Shown: piece after piece, positions 20,060-29,551 of the stretch
Numbering within the stretch: the stretch's first letter is position 1
Layout of the letters: every line of letters starts with the position of its first letter
Assembly (NCBI GenBank): GCA_039586815.1
Contig: JBDHJR010000013.1
Span: forward strand, 124,001 to 188,000
Direction of reading: 5' to 3'
Source of the DNA: WVYX01 sp039586815
GTDB taxonomy: Bacteria; Gemmatimonadota; Gemmatimonadetes; Gemmatimonadales; GWC2-71-9
DNA length: 64,000 nt
The notes under the pieces: model-generated
What the model saw: only the letters and a program-made list of their open reading frames with translations
Databases searched by the model: none
Told to the model about the DNA's origin: nothing
Program-made: the position numbers and the translations under genes

Positions 20060-21523
20060 TTACTCCGTGGCGGTTGCCAGGCGGTCGTAACGGCGGCCGA
20101 TGAGCACGGCCAGCACCAGCCATGCCAGCACGAGCACCACGTTGACCAGGGCGAACTGCCCGGTGCTGATCATGAGCAGGTTGGCGCCTACGGCTACGAC
20201 CACGGCGGAGAGCACGTCGCCGGTGCGCCAGAAGAATGAGTCGACGACCTGCTTGGCCTTGTACTTCTCTTCCCGGGTCGTGGGCAGGAACAGCGCGTGC
20301 CGCACCGTGTTGTTGAGCGAGTAATCCGTCGAGTTCTCTGCCGTCTTGATCCAACGGATGACGCCCAGGATCGGGATTACCGCAATCACCGTGTAGCCAA
20401 TGAGCGCGATCACCGGCAGGAAGAGTAGCGCGCGCGCGACTCCTGCGTACTTGATGATGCGGGACACCACGAATGCCTGGAGCAGCAGGCCGAGAATGTT
20501 CACTACCGTGAAGAAGCTGGAGTAGAAGCCCGCGATTCGCGCCTGGACCTCCTCCGGGCCGCCACCCTCCGCGGCCACGGCCTCCTCGGTCAGTGTCTCT
20601 ATCGTGCGTCCCAGGATGTACTCTCCGTTTGTGTTGACCCAATTCAGCAGAAGGATCAGGAGAGCGATCATCAGAAGGTAGCGGCTGCGGAACACGAGCT
20701 GGAAGGCGCTGCCCTCCGACTCCGGCTCCTGAATGACAGGCTCGGGCGGCGCATCCTCCCCGGGCTCCGGTGCCCGAAAGATACCACTCTCGAGTCGGTA
20801 CTCCTCCTCGGGAACCTTGAACTCTCCGGTTGCGGTGCGGAACTGTCCAGTGGCCGCCGGCATGGTACCCGTTGTAAACGGATCCGGAAGCCCTGCCTCG
20901 GTGCGTCGTCGCTCACGCGAGTCCACCACGTTGGTGAGCATGGCTGCGCCGATGAGGAGTGCTGCGGCGATTATGAACAGTTCGTAGATGCCGATGCCGC
21001 TGAGCAGGTTCGGCAGATAGCTGCCGACCACCGCGCCTGCCGAGGCCCCGAATCCGACGATCGGGAAGAGCCGCTTCCCCTCGTCGGTTGTGTAAACATC
21101 GTTGGCGAACGCCCAGAACTGAGCGATCATCATCACGTTGAAGATCCCCACCCAAACGAAGAACGCGACACCGAGACCGAAGCCGGAGACTCCGACCTGT
21201 GCCACCAGATAGAACAGCGCCAGGCAGGCGACGAAGAACGCCGTCACCCAGTTGATCAGGCGCCGCCGTGGCACCCGTGCGGCAACTGCGCCGTACAGGG
21301 GTACGAGCCCCGCTAGTAGCAGCACCTGGCCGGCAGCCGTGTAGCTCTTCACCTCGGCGGTGGCACCGCCGAGTATCAGAGCTTCCCGCACGACCTTGAG
21401 CGCGTAGTAAGCGGTCAGGATGAGGAACACGTTGAGCGTGAGGTATAGCACGTTCGCGCTCTCCCCGCCTCGCACGTCTGTGAAGAGGCGCAGAAAGCGG
21501 TCAACCGGGCTCGATCGCGACAT
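20060..21523 (-). CDS. Npt1/Npt2-family nucleotide transporter-like protein
   Basis: A 487-residue polytopic protein with about twelve membrane helices. A hydrophilic central loop (about residues 205-265, rich in Glu, Pro and Thr) separates two six-helix halves. The start (NVLYLTLNVFLILTAYYALKVVREALIL) and FWAFANDVYTTDEGKRLFPIVGFGASAGAVVGS match the pattern annotated as Npt1/Npt2 (ATP:ADP antiporter) in bacteria. I prefer ATG 21523; GTG 21532 is in frame. It converges on a second homologue across a shared terminator. Transport of nucleotides is family knowledge and is not shown here. Confidence 0.8.
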   Translation of the reverse strand: MSRSSPVDRFLRLFTDVRGGESANVLYLTLNVFLILTAYYALKVVREALILGGATAEVKSYTAAGQVLLLAGLVPLYGAVAARVPRRRLINWVTAFFVACLALFYLVAQVGVSGFGLGVAFFVWVGIFNVMMIAQFWAFANDVYTTDEGKRLFPIVGFGASAGAVVGSYLPNLLSGIGIYELFIIAAALLIGAAMLTNVVDSRERRRTEAGLPDPFTTGTMPAATGQFRTATGEFKVPEEEYRLESGIFRAPEPGEDAPPEPVIQEPESEGSAFQLVFRSRYLLMIALLILLLNWVNTNGEYILGRTIETLTEEAVAAEGGGPEEVQARIAGFYSSFFTVVNILGLLLQAFVVSRIIKYAGVARALLFLPVIALIGYTVIAVIPILGVIRWIKTAENSTDYSLNNTVRHALFLPTTREEKYKAKQVVDSFFWRTGDVLSAVVVAVGANLLMISTGQFALVNVVLVLAWLVLAVLIGRRYDRLATATE

Positions 21524-21673
21524 GCCGTCCACGGTGCAGCTCCTCGTCCCTGTGGGTCCACCGGCTCAGCGGGAGGGGGCGACCCCACGACAATACCCCT
21601 GGTTCAAAGGGATGCAAGGCGGCCCGTTTCCCGCCGTGCCCCGCCGTGCTACTCTATTGAAGCGCGGAGGACC

Positions 21674-23278
21674 ATGAGCCCAGAGCAACTCGTAGGCACG
21701 ACATCAGGCGACTCCCTGAGCCACTCGACCGGCGGATTGCCGCCCGACCTGCTTGAGGCGGCCTCGCGGAGGCTGGGAGTCGCGGCGCTGGTTTGGGCGG
21801 GACTGTGGGCGTTCTCCCTGTTCATGAACAACGTGGTCAGTCCGCTCCTCTCTCCCGGGACGCCCCTCGACGATGCCTGGCCCTGGCCGGGCAATCCGGT
21901 CGCCCTCGGTGTCATCGCGCTGTCGCTGGGCCTCTTCGCCTACACCCGGTGGCACGAGTGCGACTGCCAGCGTTCGCTCGATCTGGGCCTCGTGTACGAG
22001 GTCCTGCTGGCGTTCGCCATCGGCTTCGTGAACCAGTGGACGCCCAACGTCCAGGGGCTCTCCTGGATCTGCGTCCTGATACTGGTGCACCCGATGATCG
22101 TGCCGCACACCGTCGGGAAGACACTCGCGGCCGCGCTGGTTGCTGCTTCGATGGATCCCCTCGGCCTCGCGATCACCAGCGCCCGGGGCGTGGCCGTGCC
22201 GTCGGCGCCCGTGATTCTGTGGACCTACCTGCCGAACTACATATGTGCGCTCCTGGCGGTGCTGCCGGCGCGCATCATCATGCGTCTGGGACGCCAGGTC
22301 ACCGACGCCCGCGAGCTGGGAGCCTACCAGCTGGGCGAGCTGCTCGGCAGCGGTGGGATGGGCGAGGTGTATGGGGCGCGGCATCGCATGCTGCGCCGGC
22401 CAGCAGCGGTCAAGGTGATCCGCCAGGGTGCGCTGGGGAATCGCGGGGGGGAGTCGACGGAAACCCTGTTACGGCGGTTCAAGCGCGAGGCGGAGGCAAC
22501 GGCCAGCCTGAACTCGCCGCACACCGTAGCCGTGTACGACTTCGGGGTGACGCAGGACGGCGATCTCTACTATGTGATGGAGATGCTGCGCGGCCTGGAC
22601 CTGGAGACCCTGGTCGATCGGTTCGGTCCGATGCGTCCCGCGCGGGTGGTGCACCTGCTGCGGCAAGCCTGCCATTCACTGGCGGAGGCGCACGGGGCGG
22701 GACTGATCCACCGCGATGTGAAGCCGGGGAACCTGTACGCCTGCTGGTTCGGGCTGGAGGCCGATTTCCTGAAGGTCACCGACTTCGGTCTCGTGAAGTC
22801 GGCGCCCGACGTGTCGGTGGACCAGACCAAGCTCACTGCCCCGGGGCTCACGACGGGAACTCCCGCCTTCATGGCCCCCGAGCTCGCCATGAACGACCAT
22901 CCTGACTGGCGCGTTGACATCTACGCGCTAGGCTGCGTGGCGTATTGGCTGCTCACCGGACACCTGGTGTTCGAGGCCGACACGCCGGTGCGCATGATGG
23001 TGCGCCACATCGAGGGCACGCCGGTTCCGCCGTCATCGGTCAGTGAGTTCGACGTGCCACAGCAGCTCGACGAATTGGTGCTCGCCTGCCTCGCCAAGGA
23101 TCGGCGACAGCGTCCCTCAGATGCGCAGCAGCTGGCGCGGCGGCTGGCCCAGCTCGCGGTGGGGGAGTCCTGGTCACAGGAGAGCGCGGTGCAGTGGTGG
23201 CGCACGAACCTGCCCGAGGTCGTGCCGCCCGTCGAGGCGCCCGTGCCGGCGCCCGGCCTCAGCGATCCAGAGCGATGA
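21674..23278 (+). CDS. Serine/threonine protein kinase with N-terminal membrane module
   Basis: A 534-residue kinase. Residues 35-205 hold about six hydrophobic helices; the Hanks-type kinase domain follows at about 218-490. Seen in order: glycine loop GSGGMGEV, Lys in AAVKVIRQ, catalytic HRDVKPGN (Asp348), DFG Asp370, APE in FMAPELAM. No C-terminal sensor follows. The module with ASMDPLGLAI and LLAVLPARII is shared with the kinase at 27859, so the two are paralogues. GCGGAGGA precedes the ATG. The 3' end overlaps the convergent exported kinase-like gene by 20 bases. PknB-type kinases usually have the opposite order (kinase first). Confidence 0.93.
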   Translation: MSPEQLVGTTSGDSLSHSTGGLPPDLLEAASRRLGVAALVWAGLWAFSLFMNNVVSPLLSPGTPLDDAWPWPGNPVALGVIALSLGLFAYTRWHECDCQRSLDLGLVYEVLLAFAIGFVNQWTPNVQGLSWICVLILVHPMIVPHTVGKTLAAALVAASMDPLGLAITSARGVAVPSAPVILWTYLPNYICALLAVLPARIIMRLGRQVTDARELGAYQLGELLGSGGMGEVYGARHRMLRRPAAVKVIRQGALGNRGGESTETLLRRFKREAEATASLNSPHTVAVYDFGVTQDGDLYYVMEMLRGLDLETLVDRFGPMRPARVVHLLRQACHSLAEAHGAGLIHRDVKPGNLYACWFGLEADFLKVTDFGLVKSAPDVSVDQTKLTAPGLTTGTPAFMAPELAMNDHPDWRVDIYALGCVAYWLLTGHLVFEADTPVRMMVRHIEGTPVPPSSVSEFDVPQQLDELVLACLAKDRRQRPSDAQQLARRLAQLAVGESWSQESAVQWWRTNLPEVVPPVEAPVPAPGLSDPER

Positions 23279-24971
23279 CCCGGCCACTGGCCCGGGCCAC
23301 GTACACCGTAACGCCGGGGCTCCATGTCCCGCCGCGCTGCACCTGAAGCTCCACGGCCCAGAACGGATGCGACTCCGCCGACGGGGTCGCTGACGTATCA
23401 CCGGCGGCCGTGAGGTCGAGCCACATCCCTTCGAGCGCCATCCAGCCGCTGCGCTGAGCGCGCTTTCGGTTCGGCGTGACGGCGGCGACGCGACCGCGGT
23501 AGCGGGTCGAGTCGGCGCTGTAGATGTTCCGCTCTACGCCCAGGTCACGGAAGCGCAGCACGCCCCGGTCGAAGGCGAAGAAGTCGAGGGGTGGGACGCG
23601 GTCGAAGTAGAATCGGGCTATCACGTCGCGCCGCTCGCCGAGCATGCGGCTCACATATCGCGCCGCCTCGGGATCGCGGTACCGTCCCTCGGCCACGGCC
23701 GCCTCGAGGTGCTCGTCGCTGAAGGCGGAGATGATCTTCGCGGCCCAGTAGCCGTCGCGGTCCGTGAGGTTGGCGAACGCGCTGTTCGGCTCCAGCGGCT
23801 TGAAGGCCTTGGGATTGAAGTACTCGCTCTCGAAGTAGCCGACCTCGTCGAGATCCTCGGTTCGGTCCAGCTTGCGCCAGTTGTCCTGTCGCACGCCCAG
23901 CGTTATGGCCCGGCCGAGGCTGGCCGCGAAGTCGAAGGAGTACTCGAAGCAGCCCGTGGGGAAGGGGCCCAGGGCGCCCACCCCCAGTGTGCTCGCGAAG
24001 TCGATCAGGTAGTGGCGTACGAAGCGCCGGCCGTCCTCCTCGACGTACATGTCGAGCGTATTGCCCTGCTTGGTGTCCATGTGGCAGAGCCACGCCGAAA
24101 AGATCCTCAGTCCGCGGATCTCGCGTCGATCCTGGTGGTTGATGCGGTCGTTGGGGTCGTCCTTGCGGCGTCCCTGCCAGTCGAACGGTCCCATCCACTC
24201 GCCGGACAGGAACTGGCTCGCCAGTGCGAGCCAGCGGCCGTCGGCAAGGCGCTCGACGCTCCCCAGAATGCTGTCGAGGTCGGCCGTGGTCAGGGTGCGC
24301 TCGTCGCCTTCGCGGGTCGTGAACTCCACCCCTTCTCTTACCCTGACGCGGTCCCGCCGGAACGTGACCACGATGTCTTCGGGGACGTTGTAGCCCGCCG
24401 CGTGGAACAGCCGGCCCGAGATCACCCCCGCCGTCACGGTCATCCCCAGGTAGCCCGGCGGATCGAACTTGATGAGATACCGATCACCCCGCGCGTCCTC
24501 GATCGTGAAACCGGGCGTCACCCCCTCCGTCTTGGCATCTACGACGGTCCAGGTCACGCTGGTGTCGGGTCCCGATCCTCTCAAGGGGCCACGCGCGACC
24601 TGGTCGGGTGTCATGGGGAAGAGGCCGATTCGGTTGGTGAACCACGAGGAGCTGGGCGCCTCGTCCAGCGCGTTGATATTGGCGGCAGGCTGAACGTGGT
24701 CGCCCCCGAACGCCGATCCGATGCCGCGCACGATGCGGCCGGGGTGGAAGATGCGGCCGAGGGGGCGGAAGAAGGTCGCGTCTACGGAAGAACGCACCTT
24801 GTTGGGGTCGCGCGGAGCCGGGGCCGGAACGTCCGCGCGGTCGTTCTCGTGCCATGCCACGGGGGCGTCCCGCAGCGGCGGCTCACCTGCCGTGACCGCC
24901 AGTCCCGTCAGCGCGCACAGCGCGACGGCCGTGGCACGCCTGTTAGCGTGCCGGAATCGGATCGCGTCCAC
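23259..24971 (-). CDS. Exported protein with atypical kinase-like motifs
   Basis: A 570-residue protein with a basic and hydrophobic N-terminus (ATAVALCALTGLAVTAG), so exported or anchored. Kinase-fold residues can be proposed: Lys168 in YLIKFDPPG, a catalytic-loop-like HMDTKQGN with Asp299 and Asn304 (the D+5N spacing of protein kinases), and a DFG-like Asp324 in LIDFAST. A HipA/PI3K/Fam20-like fold is the best guess. I do not recognise a named family. The GTG at 24971 is chosen because the signal begins there; it overlaps the upstream barrel gene by 29 bases. It is last in an operon headed by a Ser/Thr kinase. Confidence 0.6.
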   Translation of the reverse strand: MDAIRFRHANRRATAVALCALTGLAVTAGEPPLRDAPVAWHENDRADVPAPAPRDPNKVRSSVDATFFRPLGRIFHPGRIVRGIGSAFGGDHVQPAANINALDEAPSSSWFTNRIGLFPMTPDQVARGPLRGSGPDTSVTWTVVDAKTEGVTPGFTIEDARGDRYLIKFDPPGYLGMTVTAGVISGRLFHAAGYNVPEDIVVTFRRDRVRVREGVEFTTREGDERTLTTADLDSILGSVERLADGRWLALASQFLSGEWMGPFDWQGRRKDDPNDRINHQDRREIRGLRIFSAWLCHMDTKQGNTLDMYVEEDGRRFVRHYLIDFASTLGVGALGPFPTGCFEYSFDFAASLGRAITLGVRQDNWRKLDRTEDLDEVGYFESEYFNPKAFKPLEPNSAFANLTDRDGYWAAKIISAFSDEHLEAAVAEGRYRDPEAARYVSRMLGERRDVIARFYFDRVPPLDFFAFDRGVLRFRDLGVERNIYSADSTRYRGRVAAVTPNRKRAQRSGWMALEGMWLDLTAAGDTSATPSAESHPFWAVELQVQRGGTWSPGVTVYVARASGRVIALDR

Positions 24972-26379
24972 TGAACAGCGCTCGGGTGAATTGAAAGATC
25001 TGATCGGTGCGCAGACGGAACACCGATCCCTCGTTGCTGTTGGACCACTCAAGGCGCAGGATGAAGCCCCGGCTGCTCAGCAGCCGGACCCCGATGCCGT
25101 AGGAGAAGGTGAGATTGTCCGTCGTGATCTGGTTGAACTCGCCGAAGACCTGCCCTACGTCAGCGAGGAAGTAGAGGTCCATCCCACTGCCGCGGGGGTA
25201 CTGATATACCCAGAGTGGCCAGCGGTACTCGGCCGACAACACCGTCAGCCCTCGGTCGCGCCAGCGGAAATCATTGAAGCCGCGCAGCAGGTCGGGGTCG
25301 TCGTTGAACATGAGGCGTTGAAACGGGATCTCCCGGTCACCTACCGGATCCATCCAAGTCAGGTAGCCGCGCAGAGCCAGCGTGTGATAGGGGAACCAGA
25401 GTGGGATGAACTGTTGCAGCTCGCCGCGGTACTGCCAGTAGCGGGTGTCGTCCGGGCTGGTGCCGTGGAAGTAGGTCACGATCGCGCGGCGCACGCCGCC
25501 CCTTGTGGGGCGGCCGTCCAGCGGTGCGTTGTCGTGAACCAGACCGAGCCCGGCGGTGAAGCCCTCAGACCGGAAGCCGAAGCCGAACGGGAGGTCGTCG
25601 CCGTAGCGCTCGGTGATCCACGGATGGAAATCGTCGTCCGGCTCTCCAGCGCTCACGCCGTTGAAGATCACGCCGCCCACGGCGTGGAGGTCTCCCGTCA
25701 GGTTGTGCGCGTAGCTGCCCCCCGCCCACCACATCCTCTGCCGGTAGTAGGACAGGTCGAGGAAGTGGGTCTCGGGCCCGATGCCGAAGTACCGAGCATT
25801 CGAGCGGTCCCGGAACCCGGCGCCGAGTTGCAGCTCACCCACGGCGGCGACGGGGAACTTGAGCCCCAGCGTGAGTTTCTGGTCGCCATTGACCGTGGCG
25901 TACACTCTGGCCTTGAGCTCGTTGCCCTCGCCGAAGAAGGCAGTGTGCCGCACCGCGAGTCCGCCACCGAAGCCCGAGAGCCCGCCGGCGGTGACGTCGG
26001 GCTCGATTCTTAGAACGCCCGGCGGGCGGAACAGAAACGCCAGGATGCGGTGCTCGTCCACGTACGCGATGCTTGCCCCGATGCCGATCCCGATCAGCTT
26101 GATGGGGTAGGTGATGACCCGGTACGGCCAGTAGATCATCCCCTCCCACAGCGGCATCGCGCGATTGTGGAACGTGGCGGTGGTGGAGTCAGCCCCGGGC
26201 GGGATTCGTCCCCAGTAGCTGACACCCGAGCCGGCTGTTGGGGAAACCGCGCTGTCGGCGGGCACCTGGGGCTCCTGTGCGCATAACGTGAACGGCCGCG
26301 CCGGCGCATGGAGCGCCAGCGCGGCCAGTGTCAGACCGAACGCGCGGATAACCGGGAAACCCCTCAGCCCGCGCCTCAC
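24943..26379 (-). CDS. BamA/TamA-family outer-membrane barrel protein
   Basis: A 478-residue protein with a signal peptide (cleavage near LCAQEP). A short N-terminal region has no POTRA-like repeats. A barrel of about sixteen amphipathic strands follows, with a surface-antigen motif DLLRGFNDFRWRD (the RGF loop motif of Omp85 proteins) and AEYRWPLWVYQ. The end is ...SGRDPIPAR and not a terminal Phe, which is unusual for BAM substrates. GTG 26379 starts 10 bases after the protease gene's stop. The family suggests protein or lipid insertion at the outer membrane; the lack of POTRA is notable. Confidence 0.8.
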   Translation of the reverse strand: MRRGLRGFPVIRAFGLTLAALALHAPARPFTLCAQEPQVPADSAVSPTAGSGVSYWGRIPPGADSTTATFHNRAMPLWEGMIYWPYRVITYPIKLIGIGIGASIAYVDEHRILAFLFRPPGVLRIEPDVTAGGLSGFGGGLAVRHTAFFGEGNELKARVYATVNGDQKLTLGLKFPVAAVGELQLGAGFRDRSNARYFGIGPETHFLDLSYYRQRMWWAGGSYAHNLTGDLHAVGGVIFNGVSAGEPDDDFHPWITERYGDDLPFGFGFRSEGFTAGLGLVHDNAPLDGRPTRGGVRRAIVTYFHGTSPDDTRYWQYRGELQQFIPLWFPYHTLALRGYLTWMDPVGDREIPFQRLMFNDDPDLLRGFNDFRWRDRGLTVLSAEYRWPLWVYQYPRGSGMDLYFLADVGQVFGEFNQITTDNLTFSYGIGVRLLSSRGFILRLEWSNSNEGSVFRLRTDQIFQFTRALFSGRDPIPAR

Positions 26380-26389
26380 GAGTGTGAGT

Positions 26390-27811
26390 CTACTCCATCT
26401 CGAAAACCAGGAACACGCGCTGGCCACGGCGGTCCACGTGGAGTACGACCGGATCACCCGCGTCCATCCTGCGGAGCAGTCCGTTCAGTTGTCCCAGTGT
26501 CGTGATCGACTGCCCGTTCAGGGAGAGGATCACGTCGGCTGGCTGCAGCCCGCTGGGAGTGCCCACGACCCCGTAGGCCTGTGCCGCAACCACTACCCCC
26601 GTTTGCTCCCTGAGCCACGGCATCAGGCCCGCGATCTGATCGTTCATCTCCACGGCGAGCAGCCCGAGACGGGACACCAGGTTGCGCTCGTCGTCCACCA
26701 GGTCGGCGAACCGTCCGGGGTCATTGGCGCGCTCGACCACCGGGACCTGGAGAACCTGCTGACTGAGCGCGCGCCGCACGCTCACGGCCACCATCGAGCC
26801 CGGCTCCTTGCCGTACACGTTGACGTCGAACTGGCGCGAGTTCTCCATCGGCTTCCCGTCGAGCGACTCGATGATGTCGCCGACCTGGAGCCCGGCCCGC
26901 GCGGCTGGGCTTCCCGGGTACACGTCGCTCACTACGACACCCCAGTTGCGGGTGAGCCGCAGACCGGCAGCCATCGTCGGCGTGATGGTTTGCACGTTGG
27001 CCCCGATGATGCCGCGGCGCACCCGGCCGTGCACCTGAATCTGCTCGTAGATCGTCTTCACGATGTTGCTTGGAGCAGCAAAGCCCAGACCTTCGCTGCC
27101 GCCCGACTTGGACAGGATCAGTGTGTTGATCCCGACGAGCCGTCCCTGTGTGTCCACCAGGGGCCCGCCACTGTTGCCCGGGTTGATGGGTGCATCCGTC
27201 TGGATGTAGACCATGTCCGCGTCTTCCTGCAGCTGGCGCCCCACGGCGCTCACCACGCCCATCGTGACGGTCGAGCTCAACCCAAAGGGGCTGCCGAACG
27301 CGAGCACGACGTGCCCGGGGTGAATGTCGTCCGAGTCCTCGAACTGCAGGTAGGGCAGATCGGTACCCTCGATCTTGAGCACTGCCAGGTCCGTTTCCAG
27401 GTCAGTGCCCACGATCTCGGCCATGACGCGCCGTCCGACCGGCTTCACCAACGACCGCCCCGGCACCTGATCCGACGCGGGCTCTGCCAGCACCACGTAG
27501 AGACGCCGTGCTCCTTCCACCACGTGGTTGTTTGTAACGATGTATCCGTCGGGCGACACGAGCACTCCGGAGCCGCCACGGCGCTGCTGCGCCAGGACCG
27601 CCGAAGGAGCCCGCGGGTCGCCCTGCACGGGCGCTACCGCCGTTGAGAAGATCTGTACCACCGATGGTGAGATCTGCTGCACCAGCGTCTCGAAAGAAGT
27701 GCTGAGATCGGTGAGAGTTCCCGGCGTCTGCTGTGCGGGGACCGCCGGTGCCGTCAGCAGCAGCGAGATGGTGGTGAGGATCATAGTGCGGCGAATCTTC
27801 TGAAGCTGCAT
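26390..27811 (-). CDS. HtrA/DegP-like S1C periplasmic serine protease with two PDZ domains
   Basis: A 473-residue protease. Signal peptide (cleavage near VPAQQ), then the trypsin-like domain with His96 (TNNHVVEG), Asp141 (ETDLAVLK) and Ser214 (NPGNSGGP). Two PDZ domains follow: one at about 245-335 and a second near the C-terminus (GVVGTPSGLQPADVILSLNGQ). It is a quality-control protease of the envelope. ATG 27811 begins the signal sequence and has AAGGAC upstream. It sits between the Ser/Thr kinase gene (47-base gap) and the barrel gene (10-base gap), so it is probably part of one transcript. Confidence 0.93.
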   Translation of the reverse strand: MQLQKIRRTMILTTISLLLTAPAVPAQQTPGTLTDLSTSFETLVQQISPSVVQIFSTAVAPVQGDPRAPSAVLAQQRRGGSGVLVSPDGYIVTNNHVVEGARRLYVVLAEPASDQVPGRSLVKPVGRRVMAEIVGTDLETDLAVLKIEGTDLPYLQFEDSDDIHPGHVVLAFGSPFGLSSTVTMGVVSAVGRQLQEDADMVYIQTDAPINPGNSGGPLVDTQGRLVGINTLILSKSGGSEGLGFAAPSNIVKTIYEQIQVHGRVRRGIIGANVQTITPTMAAGLRLTRNWGVVVSDVYPGSPAARAGLQVGDIIESLDGKPMENSRQFDVNVYGKEPGSMVAVSVRRALSQQVLQVPVVERANDPGRFADLVDDERNLVSRLGLLAVEMNDQIAGLMPWLREQTGVVVAAQAYGVVGTPSGLQPADVILSLNGQSITTLGQLNGLLRRMDAGDPVVLHVDRRGQRVFLVFEME

Positions 27812-27858
27812 GTCCTTCGTCCTTTCACTTTCAGTCAACGGCTGCGAGGCTGGCGCTG

Positions 27859-29481
27859 TCATTCGCTCGCCAGCGCAGGCGCCAGTTCTCCCCTGTCGCA
27901 CTTCGCGGGCTCGTGAGCCTGCGGCAGGTAGCTGTCCCACCAGCGCTGCGCGCGCTCATCCGTCCATGGCTCGGCGAGCGGCACTGCCGCGAGGCTGCGT
28001 GCCAGCTGCCCCGCCTCCGTCGGCCGGTCGTCGGGGTCCTTTGCCAGGCATGCCAGGACCAGCTCGTCCAGGTCCCGTGGCACTTCCAGCTCGGTACGGC
28101 TCGACGGCGGCTCGGGAGTATCGGAGATGTGTCGGTGCATCATCTTCATGGGAGTATCGGCTTCGAACACGAGCTGACCCGTGAGCAGCCAGTACAGCAC
28201 CCCGCCGAGCGCATATATGTCGATGCGGTAGTCGAGGTCCCGCTCGCCCAGTGCGAGTTCCGGTGCCATGAACGCCGGCGTGCCGGTCGTCATTTCCGGG
28301 AGCGTGAGCATCGTCTGCTCCTGGGTCTGATCGGCCTTCACGAGACCGAAGTCGAGCACCTTCACGAAGTCCACCTGGAGCCCCATGCGGGCGGTGTGGA
28401 TGTTCGACGGCTTGATGTCGCGGTGGATGAGGCCACGAGCGTGCGCCTCGGCCAGCGAGTCGCACACCTGCCGCGCGAGATGCACCGCTCGCTCGGGCGG
28501 CAGGGGCCCGAACCGGTCGACCAGATCCTCGAGGCCCATGCCGTCGAGCAGCTCCATCACGTAGTAGAAGGTCCCGTCCTCCGCGACGCCGAAGTCGTAC
28601 AGATCGATTGTGTGGGGTGAGCGCAGCGATGCGGCGGCCCGCGCCTCCCGCTTGAACCGCTCCACGGCCACGTGCTGTGCTGACGGCTCGCCCGCGCCCA
28701 GCAGCTCGGGGCGGATGATCTTGATCGCCGCAGGCCGGGCCAGCAGGCGGTGCTCCGCGTGCAGCACCTCGCCCATGCCGCCCTTGCCGATCGGATCGCC
28801 CAGCTTGTACGCGCCCAGCTCCTTGGCCTTGCGCACCTGGCGGCCCAGGCCGTGGATGATCTTGGCCGGCAGGACCGCGAGCAGGGCCGTGAAGTACGTG
28901 GGAGCGAACGCGAAGACTGCCTCGGCTGCACCCACGGAGATCTCAACGCCACGCAGCTTGGCAATGGCGAGGCCCAACGGATCCATCGACGCCGCGAGCA
29001 GCGATGCAAAGAGGATCTTGCCGGGTCTGTTGGGCGCGATGCTCGGGTAGACCAGAATGATGATCGCGATCCACGACAACCCGTTGGCCTCCACGGAGCC
29101 GTACCACATCTGGAGCAAGCCGATCAGGAACGCCGTCACGACCTCGAATCCCAGGCCCAGGTCGAGCAGCAGGTTGGGTCGATGGTGCAGCCGCGCGGCC
29201 AGGAACATCATCGCAACGGACAGGACGATCCCCGAGGCGGCGATCGCGCTCCCCGGCATGGGCCACGGGCGGTTGGCGACGAGCATCGGCGTGTCTATGA
29301 ATCGCGTCGCGGTGTTGGCCAGGAAGAGGCCGAACGCCCACAGCGAGGCAAAGGCCAGGCTCGCGATCCCCACGCGCTTGCAGGACTGCTCCAGCAACTC
29401 GCTGGGAAGCGAGATCCAGCGGCCGGCTGTGGTGGCGCCGCCCGGCGTACTGGCGGCCCGGATCATCCGGTCAGCACTCAT
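27859..29481 (-). CDS. Serine/threonine protein kinase with N-terminal membrane module (paralogue)
   Basis: A 540-residue kinase with the same order as the one at 21674: about six membrane helices (40-205) and then a kinase domain (about 218-490). Motifs: GKGGMGEV glycine loop, AIKIIRPE, HRDIKPSN, LDFGLVKAD, FMAPELALG. Membrane-module phrases shared with the paralogue include ASMDPLGLAI and LLAVLPAKIIH. It begins at ATG 29479-29481. It leads a minus-strand operon: kinase, HtrA-like protease, BamA-like barrel and exported kinase-like protein, which suggests an envelope-related role. Confidence 0.93.
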   Translation of the reverse strand: MSADRMIRAASTPGGATTAGRWISLPSELLEQSCKRVGIASLAFASLWAFGLFLANTATRFIDTPMLVANRPWPMPGSAIAASGIVLSVAMMFLAARLHHRPNLLLDLGLGFEVVTAFLIGLLQMWYGSVEANGLSWIAIIILVYPSIAPNRPGKILFASLLAASMDPLGLAIAKLRGVEISVGAAEAVFAFAPTYFTALLAVLPAKIIHGLGRQVRKAKELGAYKLGDPIGKGGMGEVLHAEHRLLARPAAIKIIRPELLGAGEPSAQHVAVERFKREARAAASLRSPHTIDLYDFGVAEDGTFYYVMELLDGMGLEDLVDRFGPLPPERAVHLARQVCDSLAEAHARGLIHRDIKPSNIHTARMGLQVDFVKVLDFGLVKADQTQEQTMLTLPEMTTGTPAFMAPELALGERDLDYRIDIYALGGVLYWLLTGQLVFEADTPMKMMHRHISDTPEPPSSRTELEVPRDLDELVLACLAKDPDDRPTEAGQLARSLAAVPLAEPWTDERAQRWWDSYLPQAHEPAKCDRGELAPALASE

Positions 29482-29551
29482 GGACAGATGGTCTCCAGGT
29501 GGTCGAACGCGCGAAACACAACACTATAACAAGGGCAGGGGGTTCGTAAGT

